From an uncultured Collinsella sp. (GTDB taxonomy: Bacteria; Actinomycetota; Coriobacteriia; Coriobacteriales; Coriobacteriaceae): DNA of 64,000 bases. Shown in pieces: positions 43,057 through 52,630 of the stretch. The position numbers and the translations under genes are program-made. How positions within the stretch are numbered: the first letter of the stretch is position 1; every line of letters begins with the position of its first letter. The notes beneath the pieces are model-generated. The model was not told the DNA's origin. It did no database searches and worked only from the letters and a program-made list of their open reading frames with translations. The DNA lies in the NCBI GenBank assembly GCA_902489945.1, contig CABUBZ010000001.1:49603-113602 (forward strand), written 5' to 3'.

Positions 43057-44335
43057 CGCCGAGGCCAAGCGCGTCACCTCCATCGCCCGCGCCATCAACT
43101 GGAGCTATATGTGGCGCCGCCTGTTGAGCTATGTCTGGCTCGACCTGCTACTGGTGGTGATTGCGGCGGCGATCCTCGTCTATGGCTACAACCAAACGCT
43201 GCCCGAAGGCGCGTTTACCGCAGGCTGGATTCCCGGCGCCACCGTTCACGGCATGTCGCTGACGCCCGCGCGCGGCTGGGACCTGGCAACGCTCGCCTAT
43301 ACCGTCGAGCTTGCGCACACCAGCAAGACCTTCCCGCTCGCGCAGGACCTCGTCGCGCTATGGCCTCTCTACCTTGTCGTTGTGGGTTGGCAGGTCATCA
43401 GCGTGCTCAACATGCTCGGCGGCGCCCGCCGCGTGCGCCGTACCATGGCACCACTCAACGACCTGGCCTTACGCGTGGACGAGCTCGGCCGTATGCAGCT
43501 CTCCGGCGGCAAGATGGAAACGCTGGAGCAGGCCATCGAGCGCGCAAGCGTCGACTCGCCGAGCGTCACCACCGGCGACGCCGACCTGGCGAGCATCGAG
43601 GTCGCGCTCAACCGCCTGCTGCGCCAGATGCAAGAGGCCAAGCTGCAGCAGATGCGCTTTGTCAACGACGCGAGTCACGAACTGCGCACGCCCATCGCGG
43701 TGATTCAGGGCTACGTAAACATGCTCGACCGCTGGGGCAAAGACGACCCAGACGTGCTGGCAGAGTCCATCGCCTCGCTCAAGGCCGAAAGCGAGCATAT
43801 GCAGGAGCTCGTGGAGCAGCTGCTGTTTTTGGCGCGCGGCGATGCCGGCCGCACCGTGCTGCGGCGCGCGAATACCAACCTGGCCGCACTGGTCGGCGAG
43901 GTTTGCGAAGAATCGCAGATGATTGATGCCACGCACGCGTATCGGCTGGCCTTTGACGCTGCGCTCGCCAGCGACCCGCGCTGCGACGCGCCCGTTGACG
44001 TGGCGCTTGTGAAGCAGGCTCTGCGCGTGATCGTGCAAAACGCCGCCAAGTATTCGGACGCGGGCACGACCGTCACGTTTGCCATAACGCCCGATGCGGG
44101 CACGGGCGCGATTGACATAAGCATTGAGGACGAGGGCATCGGCATGAACCAGGAATCCGCAGCTCACGCGTTCGAACGGTTCTACCGCGCCGACAACGCG
44201 CGCGATGCCGGCACGCAGGGCTCGGGTCTGGGGCTTGCCATTGCCAAATGGATCGTCGACAGCCACGGCGGCGTCATCGGTGTGACCTCAGTCGAGGGCG
44301 TCGGCAGCCGCTTTACGATTCGCCTGCCACGATAG
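43040..44335 (+). CDS. Sensor histidine kinase
   Basis: 431 residues with two transmembrane helices (about 29-50 and 105-125) and a ~55-residue extracytoplasmic loop, then a HAMP-like linker. Phospho-acceptor His213 is in NDASHELRTPIAV. The ATPase motifs NAAKYS, DEGIGM, FERFYR and GSGLGLAIAK are intact. It overlaps the regulator gene and is followed by a strong terminator. The kinase is undamaged although its regulator carries a frameshift, which argues that the system may still be in use. Confidence 0.93.
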   Translation: MSAARNAEAKRVTSIARAINWSYMWRRLLSYVWLDLLLVVIAAAILVYGYNQTLPEGAFTAGWIPGATVHGMSLTPARGWDLATLAYTVELAHTSKTFPLAQDLVALWPLYLVVVGWQVISVLNMLGGARRVRRTMAPLNDLALRVDELGRMQLSGGKMETLEQAIERASVDSPSVTTGDADLASIEVALNRLLRQMQEAKLQQMRFVNDASHELRTPIAVIQGYVNMLDRWGKDDPDVLAESIASLKAESEHMQELVEQLLFLARGDAGRTVLRRANTNLAALVGEVCEESQMIDATHAYRLAFDAALASDPRCDAPVDVALVKQALRVIVQNAAKYSDAGTTVTFAITPDAGTGAIDISIEDEGIGMNQESAAHAFERFYRADNARDAGTQGSGLGLAIAKWIVDSHGGVIGVTSVEGVGSRFTIRLPR

Positions 44336-44354
44336 AAAGCCCCTCGGCATAAAT

Positions 44355-44386
44355 AAAGGGATAAGGCCATGCGGCCCTATCCCTTT
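44355..44386. terminator. Bidirectional terminator after the kinase gene
   Basis: AAAGGGATAaGGCC and GGCCcTATCCCTTT with a 4-nt loop; T5 on the plus strand, T-rich on the minus strand. It serves the two convergent genes. Confidence 0.85.
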
Positions 44387-44410
44387 TTGCTAGCTATGGC
44401 AGCTTGTGCG

Positions 44411-44785
44411 CTACTCTCGGCACAGGTGCACGGCGAAGCCGGCGAACTCGCGCTTAAAGTACACGAGCTTGGTGCCGCCGTCGGGCAGCAGCACGCGCGA
44501 CTCCTCGTTGACCTCGAGCCCGCGCTCGGCAAACCACTTCTCGGCCGCATCGATGTCGTTGACGGCAAAGCCGATGTGGCCCTTGGCGCCACGACCGTTC
44601 TGCTTCATGATCTCGACCAGCGAATCGTTAAAGTACGAAACCGGGGTCTCAATAACGGGCAGCCCCATCATCGTCGAGAACAGCTCCGCGATCTCCAAGG
44701 CATCTGCCGGGTCGGTGGCGTTAATGCCCACATGGGCAACGCGCATGCCAAAGAGCTCGACCGGATTGGCGTTCTGCTCATTCAT
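44411..44785 (-). CDS. VOC-family (glyoxalase/bleomycin-resistance fold) protein
   Basis: 124 residues with the paired beta-alpha-beta-beta-beta module: VAHVGINATDP (first metal His), GAKGHIGFAVND (second His) and Glu near SRVLLPDGG. The substrate is not predictable. It lies 11 nt downstream of the PTS IIB gene on the same strand, so it is probably in the same operon. Confidence 0.85.
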   Translation of the reverse strand: MNEQNANPVELFGMRVAHVGINATDPADALEIAELFSTMMGLPVIETPVSYFNDSLVEIMKQNGRGAKGHIGFAVNDIDAAEKWFAERGLEVNEESRVLLPDGGTKLVYFKREFAGFAVHLCRE

Positions 44786-44796
44786 ACAGGCAGCGC

Positions 44797-45084
44797 CTAC
44801 TGAGCCATGACGTCGAGAACGGCCTTCTCGGCGGCAACGCGGTTCATGCCGGTCATGAAGGGCACGCCACTCACGTACGGGCAGGTGAGGCCCTCGGGGG
44901 CAACGGTGGTGGCGATCAGCAGGTCAGCGCCCTCGTCGCAGTAATCCTTGGCCTCGGAGATGGCGCACTGCACGATCTCGTACTTGTCGGCATAACCGTT
45001 GGCGTCGAGCAGAGTAGCGACCTTCTGGGCAACGAGCGTGGAAGTAGCAGCGCCAGCACCGCAAGCCAAAACGATCTTCTTCAT
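44797..45084 (-). CDS. Orphan PTS IIB component, galactitol type
   Basis: 95 residues. Phosphocysteine Cys8 lies in ACGAGAATST, the GatB-type loop. Downstream it has DLLIATTVAPEG and VPFMTGMN. No IIA or IIC gene is nearby, only a VOC protein downstream. It might serve a distant IIC or act in regulation, as some stand-alone IIB proteins do; this is inference. Confidence 0.85.
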   Translation of the reverse strand: MKKIVLACGAGAATSTLVAQKVATLLDANGYADKYEIVQCAISEAKDYCDEGADLLIATTVAPEGLTCPYVSGVPFMTGMNRVAAEKAVLDVMAQ

Positions 45085-45186
45085 AGGTAGTGTCTCCCTT
45101 CATGGTTTACTTTAGGTAAGTGTACCGCAGCGAGCGATGGCACTCGGCCTCGATGAGCTTTTATGCCAGTTTGCTTGCGCGCTGCG

Positions 45187-45192
45187 TATAAT
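45187..45192 (+). promoter_or_regulatory. -10 box upstream of the tetratricopeptide-like gene
   Basis: A consensus TATAAT, 56 nt before the ATG. The -35 region is weak. Confidence 0.4.
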
Positions 45193-45247
45193 ACATCTAG
45201 TACGTGTTGTCATACCGCTCGCTTTATGAGCGACTAAGGACCCTAAT

Positions 45248-45871
45248 ATGCCCGATTCCCGCACCCTCTGGACCGCCGTCGTTATCATCTGCATCGCCGT
45301 GTCGGTGTTCTTTAGCGTCAAAAAACGCACCACGTTTAAGCGCCTGCAGCAGCTTATGGCTGCCAAGCAGTGGGACGAGTTCGATCGTTTGCTCGACGGC
45401 AAACTCACCAGCATGCTGTACCCGCGCTACAACCGCGACTACCTGCGTCTGAACTCCTATCTGCTGCGCGAGGACCACGAGCGTGCCAGCGAGATGTTCG
45501 ACCTACTGCTGGGACTCAACCTCCCCAAGATGCAGCGCGTCGACTTGGTGATTAAGGCCTTTAACTACTATGTTGGCCAGGAGGACCGCAAAAAGTCCAA
45601 AGAGCTGTTGCACGAGATCAAGGGCTTTGAGGGCGGTCAGGCCGAGGCAGTTGCGCACGAGTGTCAGCTGATGTACGACACGATGATCCTCAAGCGCCAC
45701 AACGACATTCCCGAGCTGGAGCGCATGCTCGAGGATGTCGGCGACGACCCGGTCAAGCGCTGCCGCTTGGAGTACCTGCTAGCCCTGCAGTACCAGAACA
45801 AGGGCGACGAAGCCAAGTTCCAGGAGTTCCTGGAGAAGTCGGGCCAACACTCGATGGCCGTCAACGCGTAA
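45248..45871 (+). CDS. Membrane-anchored TPR-like protein, hypothetical
   Basis: 207 residues: one N-terminal transmembrane helix (about 8-24, TAVVIICIAVSVFFSV) and a cytosolic helical-repeat domain with TPR-like spacing (LMAAKQWDEFDRLLDG, LREDHERASEMFDLLL, EDRKKSKELLHEIKG). TPR-like proteins serve as scaffolds; no partner is visible. AAGGA precedes the ATG. It sits just upstream of the tRNA-Leu gene. Confidence 0.75.
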   Translation: MPDSRTLWTAVVIICIAVSVFFSVKKRTTFKRLQQLMAAKQWDEFDRLLDGKLTSMLYPRYNRDYLRLNSYLLREDHERASEMFDLLLGLNLPKMQRVDLVIKAFNYYVGQEDRKKSKELLHEIKGFEGGQAEAVAHECQLMYDTMILKRHNDIPELERMLEDVGDDPVKRCRLEYLLALQYQNKGDEAKFQEFLEKSGQHSMAVNA

Positions 45872-45902
45872 CGGACGGCTTGTGCTAGACTTCTAGTCTC
45901 AC

Positions 45903-45987
45903 GGGGGCGTGGCGGAATTGGCATACGCAGGAGACTTAAAATCTCTCGCCGCAAGGATTGTGGGTTCGAGTCCCACCGCCCCTACCA
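45903..45987 (+). tRNA. tRNA-Leu (anticodon UAA)
   Basis: The 85-nt cloverleaf includes an encoded CCA. The acceptor GGGGGCG pairs with CGCCCCT (one G-T), the anticodon stem GGAGA/TCTCT carries the loop CTTAAAA, and GGGTTCGAGTCCC forms the T arm. The long variable arm fits a type II leucine tRNA. Anticodon TAA reads UUA/UUG. Confidence 0.95.
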
Positions 45988-46118
45988 TATGGAGCTTGCG
46001 AGCCCGTGTTCCCCAGGGATGCGGGCTCGTTTCCTTTGGACGCCGTCAACTGCAGAGCAGCTCATTTGGGACGGGGCTTTTTTGACTACTTTTTCCGCCC
46101 ACCCAATGAGTTTCCTAC

Positions 46119-46203
46119 CACATTTTCCGATGGAAAAACGTGGTTGTCTCGCACATTTTCCGATGGAAAAACGTGGTTGTCTCGCACATTTTCCGATGGA
46201 AAC
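46119..46203 (+). repeat. 33-bp tandem repeat, about 2.6 copies
   Basis: The unit CACATTTTCCGATGGAAAAA then CGTGGTTGTCTCG occurs at 46119-46151 and 46152-46184, then a partial at 46185-46203. Each contains TTTTCCgatGGAAAA, a short palindrome. It lies between tRNA-Leu and the AAA ATPase gene. Confidence 0.85.
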
Positions 46204-46245
46204 ACCCAAATGGCCTTATACTAACCGAGAGGGTTGGGAGGCAAT

Positions 46246-47547
46246 ATGCAGCGACAGCTTATGAGCGAACTTATCGCTTGGAAATCAAGGACGAATCGCA
46301 AACCTCTCTTGCTTAAGGGAGCCCGCCAGACAGGAAAGACTTGGCTTCTTAACGAATTCGCAAGCCAGCAGTATCGAAACGTCATTCGTTTTGACTTTAT
46401 GCTCGAGCCGAGCACACGCTCGCTGTTCGATGGGGACCTCGACCCCAAGCGCATCATCTCCCAGATAGAACTCCTACGTGGCCAAACTGTAACGCCAGCA
46501 GACACGCTCATCATCTTCGACGAGATCCAAGAGGCCCCGCGCGGGATCACCTCGCTCAAGTACTTCAACGAGCTTGCACCCGAATACCACATCGTAGCAG
46601 CCGGTTCCTATATGGGCCTCGCGCTCCGACGCGAAAATGAGTCATTTCCCGTCGGCAAAATCGACCAGCTCACCATGCGTCCCATGGGGTTCGCCGAGTT
46701 CGTTCGTGCCGTCGACGGCGACCCGCTCGCCGACGCCATCCTTGCCGCAGACATGAACCTTCTAGCAAACGTTACCGAAAAGCTCGAACACTTGCTCAAG
46801 GAATACCTTGTTGTCGGCGGTATGCCCGAAGTTGTCTCCGCTTTCGCCGAGACACGCGACTTCATCGAAGCCCGAAGGCTTCAGCAGCAAATCATCGAGG
46901 CTTACGAATCCGATTTTGGCAAACATGCACCCGCCCGCATCATCGAGCGCATGAGGTTGGTTTGGAAATCCCTTCCCGGCCAGCTTGCCAAAGAGAACAA
47001 GAAGTTTGTCTATGGCGCCCTTCGCCCCGGAGCGCGCGCACGCGATTTCGAGGAAAGCCTCCAGTGGCTCACGGACTACGGAATCGTTCATAAGGTGCCA
47101 CGTGTTTCCGCTCTAAAGGCGCCGCTCTCGAGCTACGAAGACCTCTCGGGCTTCAAACTGTTCTGCATCGACACCGGCATCCTCGGAGCGCTCTCCGGTC
47201 TCTCTCCGGCCATCGTTCTTAACGGATCCGCTGTTTTTACCGAGTTCAAAGGTTCGCTGACCGAACAATACGTCGCGCAGGAGCTTTTGCTCCAGGACAA
47301 AACTCCCGCGTATTGGTCCTCTACCTCTGGCAATGCCGAAACCGACTTTGCCATCGACCATGCGGGAACCGTGCTTCCGCTTGAGGTCAAGGCGGCAGAG
47401 AACCTTAAAGCGAAGAGTCTGAAAATAGCCTGCGAAAAATTCAAGCTCGAGCGTTGCGCGAGGAGCTCCCTGGCGGCATATAGAGACGAGGGCATGCTCG
47501 TCAATATTCCGCTTTGGGAGATTGGGCAAATCGACAAGCTGGCATAG
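46246..47547 (+). CDS. AAA ATPase with DUF4143
   Basis: 433 residues. Walker A is GARQTGKT (25-32), Walker B is LIIFDEIQ (88-95), and a DUF4143 domain follows (about 190-345: ERMRLVWKSLPGQL...LTDYGIVHKV). The C-terminus (TEQYVAQELL, WSSTSGNAETDFAID, LEVKAAENLK) resembles a nuclease-like core with acidic and Lys residues. Such proteins are common in accessory regions and often next to mobile or defence genes; their function is unknown. GGGAGG precedes the ATG. The 33-bp tandem repeat lies just upstream. Confidence 0.88.
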   Translation: MQRQLMSELIAWKSRTNRKPLLLKGARQTGKTWLLNEFASQQYRNVIRFDFMLEPSTRSLFDGDLDPKRIISQIELLRGQTVTPADTLIIFDEIQEAPRGITSLKYFNELAPEYHIVAAGSYMGLALRRENESFPVGKIDQLTMRPMGFAEFVRAVDGDPLADAILAADMNLLANVTEKLEHLLKEYLVVGGMPEVVSAFAETRDFIEARRLQQQIIEAYESDFGKHAPARIIERMRLVWKSLPGQLAKENKKFVYGALRPGARARDFEESLQWLTDYGIVHKVPRVSALKAPLSSYEDLSGFKLFCIDTGILGALSGLSPAIVLNGSAVFTEFKGSLTEQYVAQELLLQDKTPAYWSSTSGNAETDFAIDHAGTVLPLEVKAAENLKAKSLKIACEKFKLERCARSSLAAYRDEGMLVNIPLWEIGQIDKLA

Positions 47548-47595
47548 GCGCTGTGGGGACGCCCCGCAAGGACTGTCCCCAGGTGCCGGCTGTTG

Positions 47596-47662
47596 AGTTG
47601 CGGTGGAATAGGGACTGTTTGGGGCCCGAAAGGGCGATTTAGTCCGTATTTCACCGCAACTT
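47596..47662. repeat. Palindromic intergenic repeat, family C, copy 2
   Basis: Arms AGTTGCGGTGGAATAGGGAC and the reverse of GTATTTCACCGCAACTT pair with two mismatches. GGGGCCCGAAAGGG lies in the loop. It overlaps the last codon of the Ppx gene (stop at 47661). Confidence 0.8.
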
Positions 47663-48686
47663 ATTGGAAGGCGCTGAGGCTCGGGGTCCAGCCGATGGTG
47701 GGGGTCGCGCCGTCGAGAGTTTCGTTGATGGTGGCGGCCATGCCGGCAAGCAGGCTGTTCTCGCTTACGGTGAGCGTGTCGTAGCCGCCGGCTCGCATAA
47801 GCTCGCGAATCACCACGGCACCAGCCAAGATCACGCCCGCGCGTTTGGGCTGTACACCCGGTAGCGCGGCGATGCCTTCCGCATCCAACGCAGACATGCG
47901 CTCGATAGCGGCCGAAACCTGATCCAGCGAAAGCTCGCGCAGGTGCACAAAGCTCGAATCGTACGGTTCCAGCTCATGAACGAGCGCCACGAGTGTGGTG
48001 ACGGTGCCACCCACTGCGACCAAGCGTTCGGCGCGCTCAAAATTGCTCGGCAGGCCCTCAAAATAGGCAGCGAACTGCTCGCCCGCCCACGCGGCAGCGG
48101 CAGTAAGCTCGCCGCGTGCGGGCGGCAGTGCCGAGAAAAATCGCTCCGTCACACGGCGACAACCGATGTCCAGCGAACGCGTGCCCTCCAGCGCAAAGAC
48201 CCCACGCTCCAGCGCAAAGACCCCACGCTCCGGCGCATAGACGCCCGTCGCGAGCTCCGTGGATCCGCCGCCCGAATCGGCAACAATGATGCGCTCGCCG
48301 GCAAAGTCGTGCGCCACGCCAAAAAACGTCAGGCGCGCCTCGACCTCGCCCGGAATCACCTGCGGTTCGAGCCCCAGCTCACGCAGACCGTCCAGCAGCA
48401 GTGCGGCATTGGATGCATCGCGCGCGGCGCTCGTGCATGTGGTGCAAATGCACGCGGCCCCAAAGGCACGCGCCTCGTCCACAAACATGCGGCATGCAGC
48501 GAGCACGCGCTCGACCGCCGCCTCGCAAAAGCGACCCGTCGCGTCCACACCCTCGCCCAGGTCGGTAATCTCGGTATGCTTGGACGATTCCACGATCGCC
48601 CCGCCCTCGACCTGCGCCAGCACCAGTCGCGACGACACCGTTCCCAGATCGATCGCCGCCACCTTATATCGTTTGCAATCTGCCAT
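47661..48686 (-). CDS. Ppx/GppA-family exopolyphosphatase
   Basis: 341 residues of the actin-like ASKHA fold. DLGTVSSR (13-20), the catalytic region GEVEARLTF and SGGGSTEL (138-145), GTRSLDIGCRRVTERF and VAVGGTVTT are in family order. It hydrolyses polyphosphate or (p)ppGpp-related 5'-phosphates. A 7-residue unit ERGVFAL occurs twice in tandem (residues 153-166) because of a 21-nt duplication. It is upstream of and co-directional with nothing certain; the DivIC-like gene is 20 nt upstream on the same strand. Confidence 0.9.
   Translation of the reverse strand: MADCKRYKVAAIDLGTVSSRLVLAQVEGGAIVESSKHTEITDLGEGVDATGRFCEAAVERVLAACRMFVDEARAFGAACICTTCTSAARDASNAALLLDGLRELGLEPQVIPGEVEARLTFFGVAHDFAGERIIVADSGGGSTELATGVYAPERGVFALERGVFALEGTRSLDIGCRRVTERFFSALPPARGELTAAAAWAGEQFAAYFEGLPSNFERAERLVAVGGTVTTLVALVHELEPYDSSFVHLRELSLDQVSAAIERMSALDAEGIAALPGVQPKRAGVILAGAVVIRELMRAGGYDTLTVSENSLLAGMAATINETLDGATPTIGWTPSLSAFQ
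48188..48229 (-). repeat. Tandem 21-nt duplication inside the Ppx/GppA gene
   Basis: A 21-nt unit (CCAGCGCAAAGACCCCACGC and one more T) occurs at 48188-48208 and 48209-48229, with a partial third unit beginning CCGGCGCA. It is in frame, adding seven residues per copy. Confidence 0.9.
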
Positions 48687-48706
48687 TGCGGGCTCCCCTC
48701 CGGGCG

Positions 48707-49468
48707 CTATTTGCCGTTGGACACGACCGTCTGGCCCTCGACACCGTTAAACCCAAACAGCATGTCGAGCGCCTGGATGTACCACGGGGCGTCCTTACCG
48801 ACTTCTTCGATTTCCTTGGCAACTTCGCTGGCCTTCTTGGCGTTCGACGACTTCTTGCTCGAAGACGAATCCGAATCGTCGTCCAGGCCCTGCACTTCAA
48901 CCCTCTTCTCGCCGGGCATCACCAGGCCCAGATCCTCGGACGCCGCATCCTTAATGCCCTCCTCCGAGAGCAGTTTGTCGACGCTTTTTTGCAGCTCATC
49001 ATTGTATTGCTGACGAATCTCGACCTGCTTGGCCAAGATATCGCTCGAACGCTTTGCCACGTACAGATCGCGCACGGGGAAATACAGGCTCACGAGCACC
49101 AGGGCAACGACAATGCCGATGAATAGCCCTCGCTGAGGACCGTGGGTAAAGTCGTAGATCGCCTTGACCACCGCGTTGTCGTTGGCGTAGTGCATAAAGT
49201 CCGAGCCCGAAAAACGGTTCGAAGGCCTGCTCGACCTATCGTGCGTTTGAGCCGACGAGCGCTGAGCATGCGACGAACGTGCCGGGCGCACTGGTCCATC
49301 TGTCGAAGTATTCACTTGAGCATTGGGGCGCGAGGTACTTGTCGGGCGTTGCATGGAGCGGTCGGCGCCGGCGTAGGCGGACCCACCGAGCTGCACCGTG
49401 CGCGCACGGCGAGGCGACGGCTCACGCGAACCGGCGGAATAGTACCTGTTGTCGTAAATCTGATCCAT
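48707..49468 (-). CDS. DivIC/FtsB-type septum formation initiator
   Basis: 253 residues. A disordered Ser/Arg N-terminal half leads to one transmembrane helix (GLFIGIVVALVLVSLYFPV, about 115-133) and a coiled coil (SSDILAKQVEIRQQYNDELQKSVDKLLSE) followed by DLGLVMPGEKRVE, a FtsB/DivIC signature. It would work with FtsL in the divisome. The start is MDQIYDNRYY, with AAGG upstream; a 42-residue extension to 49594 is rejected because it overlaps the eno terminator. It lies between Ppx/GppA and eno, as in many actinobacteria. Confidence 0.85.
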   Translation of the reverse strand: MDQIYDNRYYSAGSREPSPRRARTVQLGGSAYAGADRSMQRPTSTSRPNAQVNTSTDGPVRPARSSHAQRSSAQTHDRSSRPSNRFSGSDFMHYANDNAVVKAIYDFTHGPQRGLFIGIVVALVLVSLYFPVRDLYVAKRSSDILAKQVEIRQQYNDELQKSVDKLLSEEGIKDAASEDLGLVMPGEKRVEVQGLDDDSDSSSSKKSSNAKKASEVAKEIEEVGKDAPWYIQALDMLFGFNGVEGQTVVSNGK

Positions 49469-49559
49469 GTGCGCCTTGTGCGGTTGAGGTTTGTTTGCGC
49501 TAAGTACTCTAGTTATAGCACGAGCGCCCGCACCGCCTTCGCCAGCCTTTGCTCGACAT

Positions 49560-49591
49560 AAAAAAGGCGCTGAGTCATATGGCCCAGCGCC
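49560..49591 (-). terminator. Terminator of eno
   Basis: On the minus strand GGCGCTG and CAGCGCC form a stem followed by T6. It lies about 75 nt past the eno stop. Confidence 0.8.
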
Positions 49592-49664
49592 CAATGGTGC
49601 TCAACAGCGCCCGGCTGGAGCAAGGCAAATCCGAGTCTTCCCCGCCCCCGCGACCTCCGCGTGC

Positions 49665-50966
<1,302 letters not shown>

Positions 50967-51104
50967 TCACTTGGAAACGGGTTGAATGCTTGGCGACACG
51001 GCATTGCGCCAATGTGGCGCTTTGGTTTGCAAGTTAGCCATGTCGCACTTTTTGCATTATGCCCTAAGTTAGCCGAGGAATACACTTGATTTTCGAAAAA
51101 TTTA

Positions 51105-51141
51105 GCGGGAACGATGAGGCGTGTCAGCCCGTCGTTCCCGC
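51105..51141 (-). terminator. Terminator of mazG
   Basis: GCGGGAACGA and TCGTTCCCGC form a perfect 10-bp stem with a 17-nt loop. On the minus strand it is followed by TAAATTTTTCG. Confidence 0.75.
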
Positions 51142-51145
51142 AGTC

Positions 51146-52006
51146 TTACTCCTCCGCCTTTGCGGCATCCCACAGGTCGTTGAGACCGTGGGTCGAAAGC
51201 TCGGCCAGACCCACGTTGGCGTCAGCCGCCATCCGCTCCATTGCAGCCCAACGGCGACGAAACTTTGCCGTGCTGGCACGAAGGGCGCTCTCGGCGTCAA
51301 TGCCCTCCTTGCGCGCGACGTTGACCAAGGCAAAGAGCAGGTCGCCGAACTCCATTTCGCGCTCGGGCGAGCCAGGGGCCTCGGCCTCAAACTCGGCACG
51401 CTCCTCGGCGACCTCGTCCCACACATCCTGGACCGTCTCCCACTCAAAGCCCACGGCAGCCGCCTTGCGCGACACCTTCTGGGCCTGCATCAGCGCCGGC
51501 AGATGCGTGGGCACGCCGTCGAGCAGGCCCTCAGGCGCGGCCTCGCCCGCCGCCACGGTCTTGTCCTTGGCAGCTTTCTCGGCCAGCTTGACCTCGTCCC
51601 AGATCTTGAGGACCTCGTCGGAGTTATCGGCATCCGCATCGCCAAACACGTGCGGGTGGCGACGGATGAGCTTGGCATCGATATCGCGCGCCACGTCAGC
51701 CAGCGTAAACTCGCCGGCGTCCGCCGCGATCTGCGCATGCAGCACCACCTGCATCAGCACATCGCCGAGCTCCTCACGTAGGTGCGTCGCGTCATCGGCT
51801 TCGATGCAGTCGAGCGCCTCGTAGGCCTCCTCGATCATGTTCTTGCCGATGCTCTGATGCGTCTGCTCGCGGTCCCACGGGCAGCCGTCGGGCTGACGCA
51901 AGCGCCAGATGGTCTGCACCAGATGCTGCAGCTCGGCCGAGGCGTCGACCAGCGTCGACAGGTCGCGCGAGCCCTCGGCATTTTGCTGAGCCATGTGCTG
52001 CGCCAT
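51146..52006 (-). CDS. mazG: Nucleoside triphosphate pyrophosphohydrolase MazG
   Basis: Hydrolyses NTPs, including non-canonical ones. It is 286 residues with tandem MazG domains: N-terminal GCPWDREQTHQSI...EEAYEALDCIE...HLREELGDVLMQV and C-terminal KVSRKAAAVGFEWETVQDVWDEVAEERAEF...EFGDLLFALVNVAR. The EExxE-12-28-ExxD metal motifs are present in both. The ATG sits 3 nt after the yfcE stop, and its ribosome-binding site GGAGGAG lies in the end of yfcE. An upstream extension is rejected. Confidence 0.93.
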   Translation of the reverse strand: MAQHMAQQNAEGSRDLSTLVDASAELQHLVQTIWRLRQPDGCPWDREQTHQSIGKNMIEEAYEALDCIEADDATHLREELGDVLMQVVLHAQIAADAGEFTLADVARDIDAKLIRRHPHVFGDADADNSDEVLKIWDEVKLAEKAAKDKTVAAGEAAPEGLLDGVPTHLPALMQAQKVSRKAAAVGFEWETVQDVWDEVAEERAEFEAEAPGSPEREMEFGDLLFALVNVARKEGIDAESALRASTAKFRRRWAAMERMAADANVGLAELSTHGLNDLWDAAKAEE

Positions 52007-52008
52007 GG

Positions 52009-52557
52009 TTACTCCTCCTCCAGGATTACGTGGCGGAACTCGCCGCCCTCGTAGATGCCGTAGCTGTGCGTGCCGTCCTTGGGGATGCTCACGCTGCCGG
52101 GGTTGAAGAGCCACAGGCCCGGGTGCGTCTCGCTCGCCTCGTTGACCTTGACGTGCGTGTGGCCGTAGACGAGCGCGGAGCCCTCGGGCAGCGCGGGCGC
52201 GTGGTCGACGCTGTTATGCATGCCAGCGCCAAAGACGTGGCCATGCGTCAGGAACAGCTCGCGGCCGGTCTCGTCGAACAGCGTGGCGTAGTCGGCCATG
52301 ACGGGGAAGTCGAGGACCATCTGGTCGACCTCGGCGTCACAGTTGCCGCGCACCGCAATGATGCGGTCGGCTAGGGCGTTGAGCAGCGGAATCACACGCT
52401 TGGGAGCGTAGTCGCGCGGCAGGTCGTTGCGCGGGCCGTGGTAGAGCAGGTCGCCTAGCAGCACAATACGGTCGGGCTGCTCGGATTCGATGGCGGTGCA
52501 GAGGCGCTCGGTCCAATATGCCGAGCCGTGAATGTCGGAAGCGATGAGGTATTTCAT
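52009..52557 (-). CDS. YfcE-type phosphodiesterase
   Basis: 182-residue calcineurin-like phosphodiesterase of the YfcE/MJ0936 family. The metal motifs are ASDIHG (7-12), GDLLYHG, VRGNCD, LTHGH and YGHTH. Start at 52557 after AAAGGA; the longer frame to 52653 has no support. Tightly linked to mazG downstream. Confidence 0.92.
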   Translation of the reverse strand: MKYLIASDIHGSAYWTERLCTAIESEQPDRIVLLGDLLYHGPRNDLPRDYAPKRVIPLLNALADRIIAVRGNCDAEVDQMVLDFPVMADYATLFDETGRELFLTHGHVFGAGMHNSVDHAPALPEGSALVYGHTHVKVNEASETHPGLWLFNPGSVSIPKDGTHSYGIYEGGEFRHVILEEE

Positions 52558-52630
52558 GGGGAGTCCTTTCGGTGTGGGGTTGACGGGGGCTGAATACGGA
52601 GTCCAGCGGATGTGGAGCCCATCTACTGTG

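Noticed and set aside
46119..46203. CRISPR-like array
   Set aside because: Units are directly abutting with no spacers, only about 2.6 copies and no cas genes.
45903..47547. Integrated element using tRNA-Leu as attachment site
   Set aside because: No integrase and no second copy of the tRNA 3' end could be found downstream.
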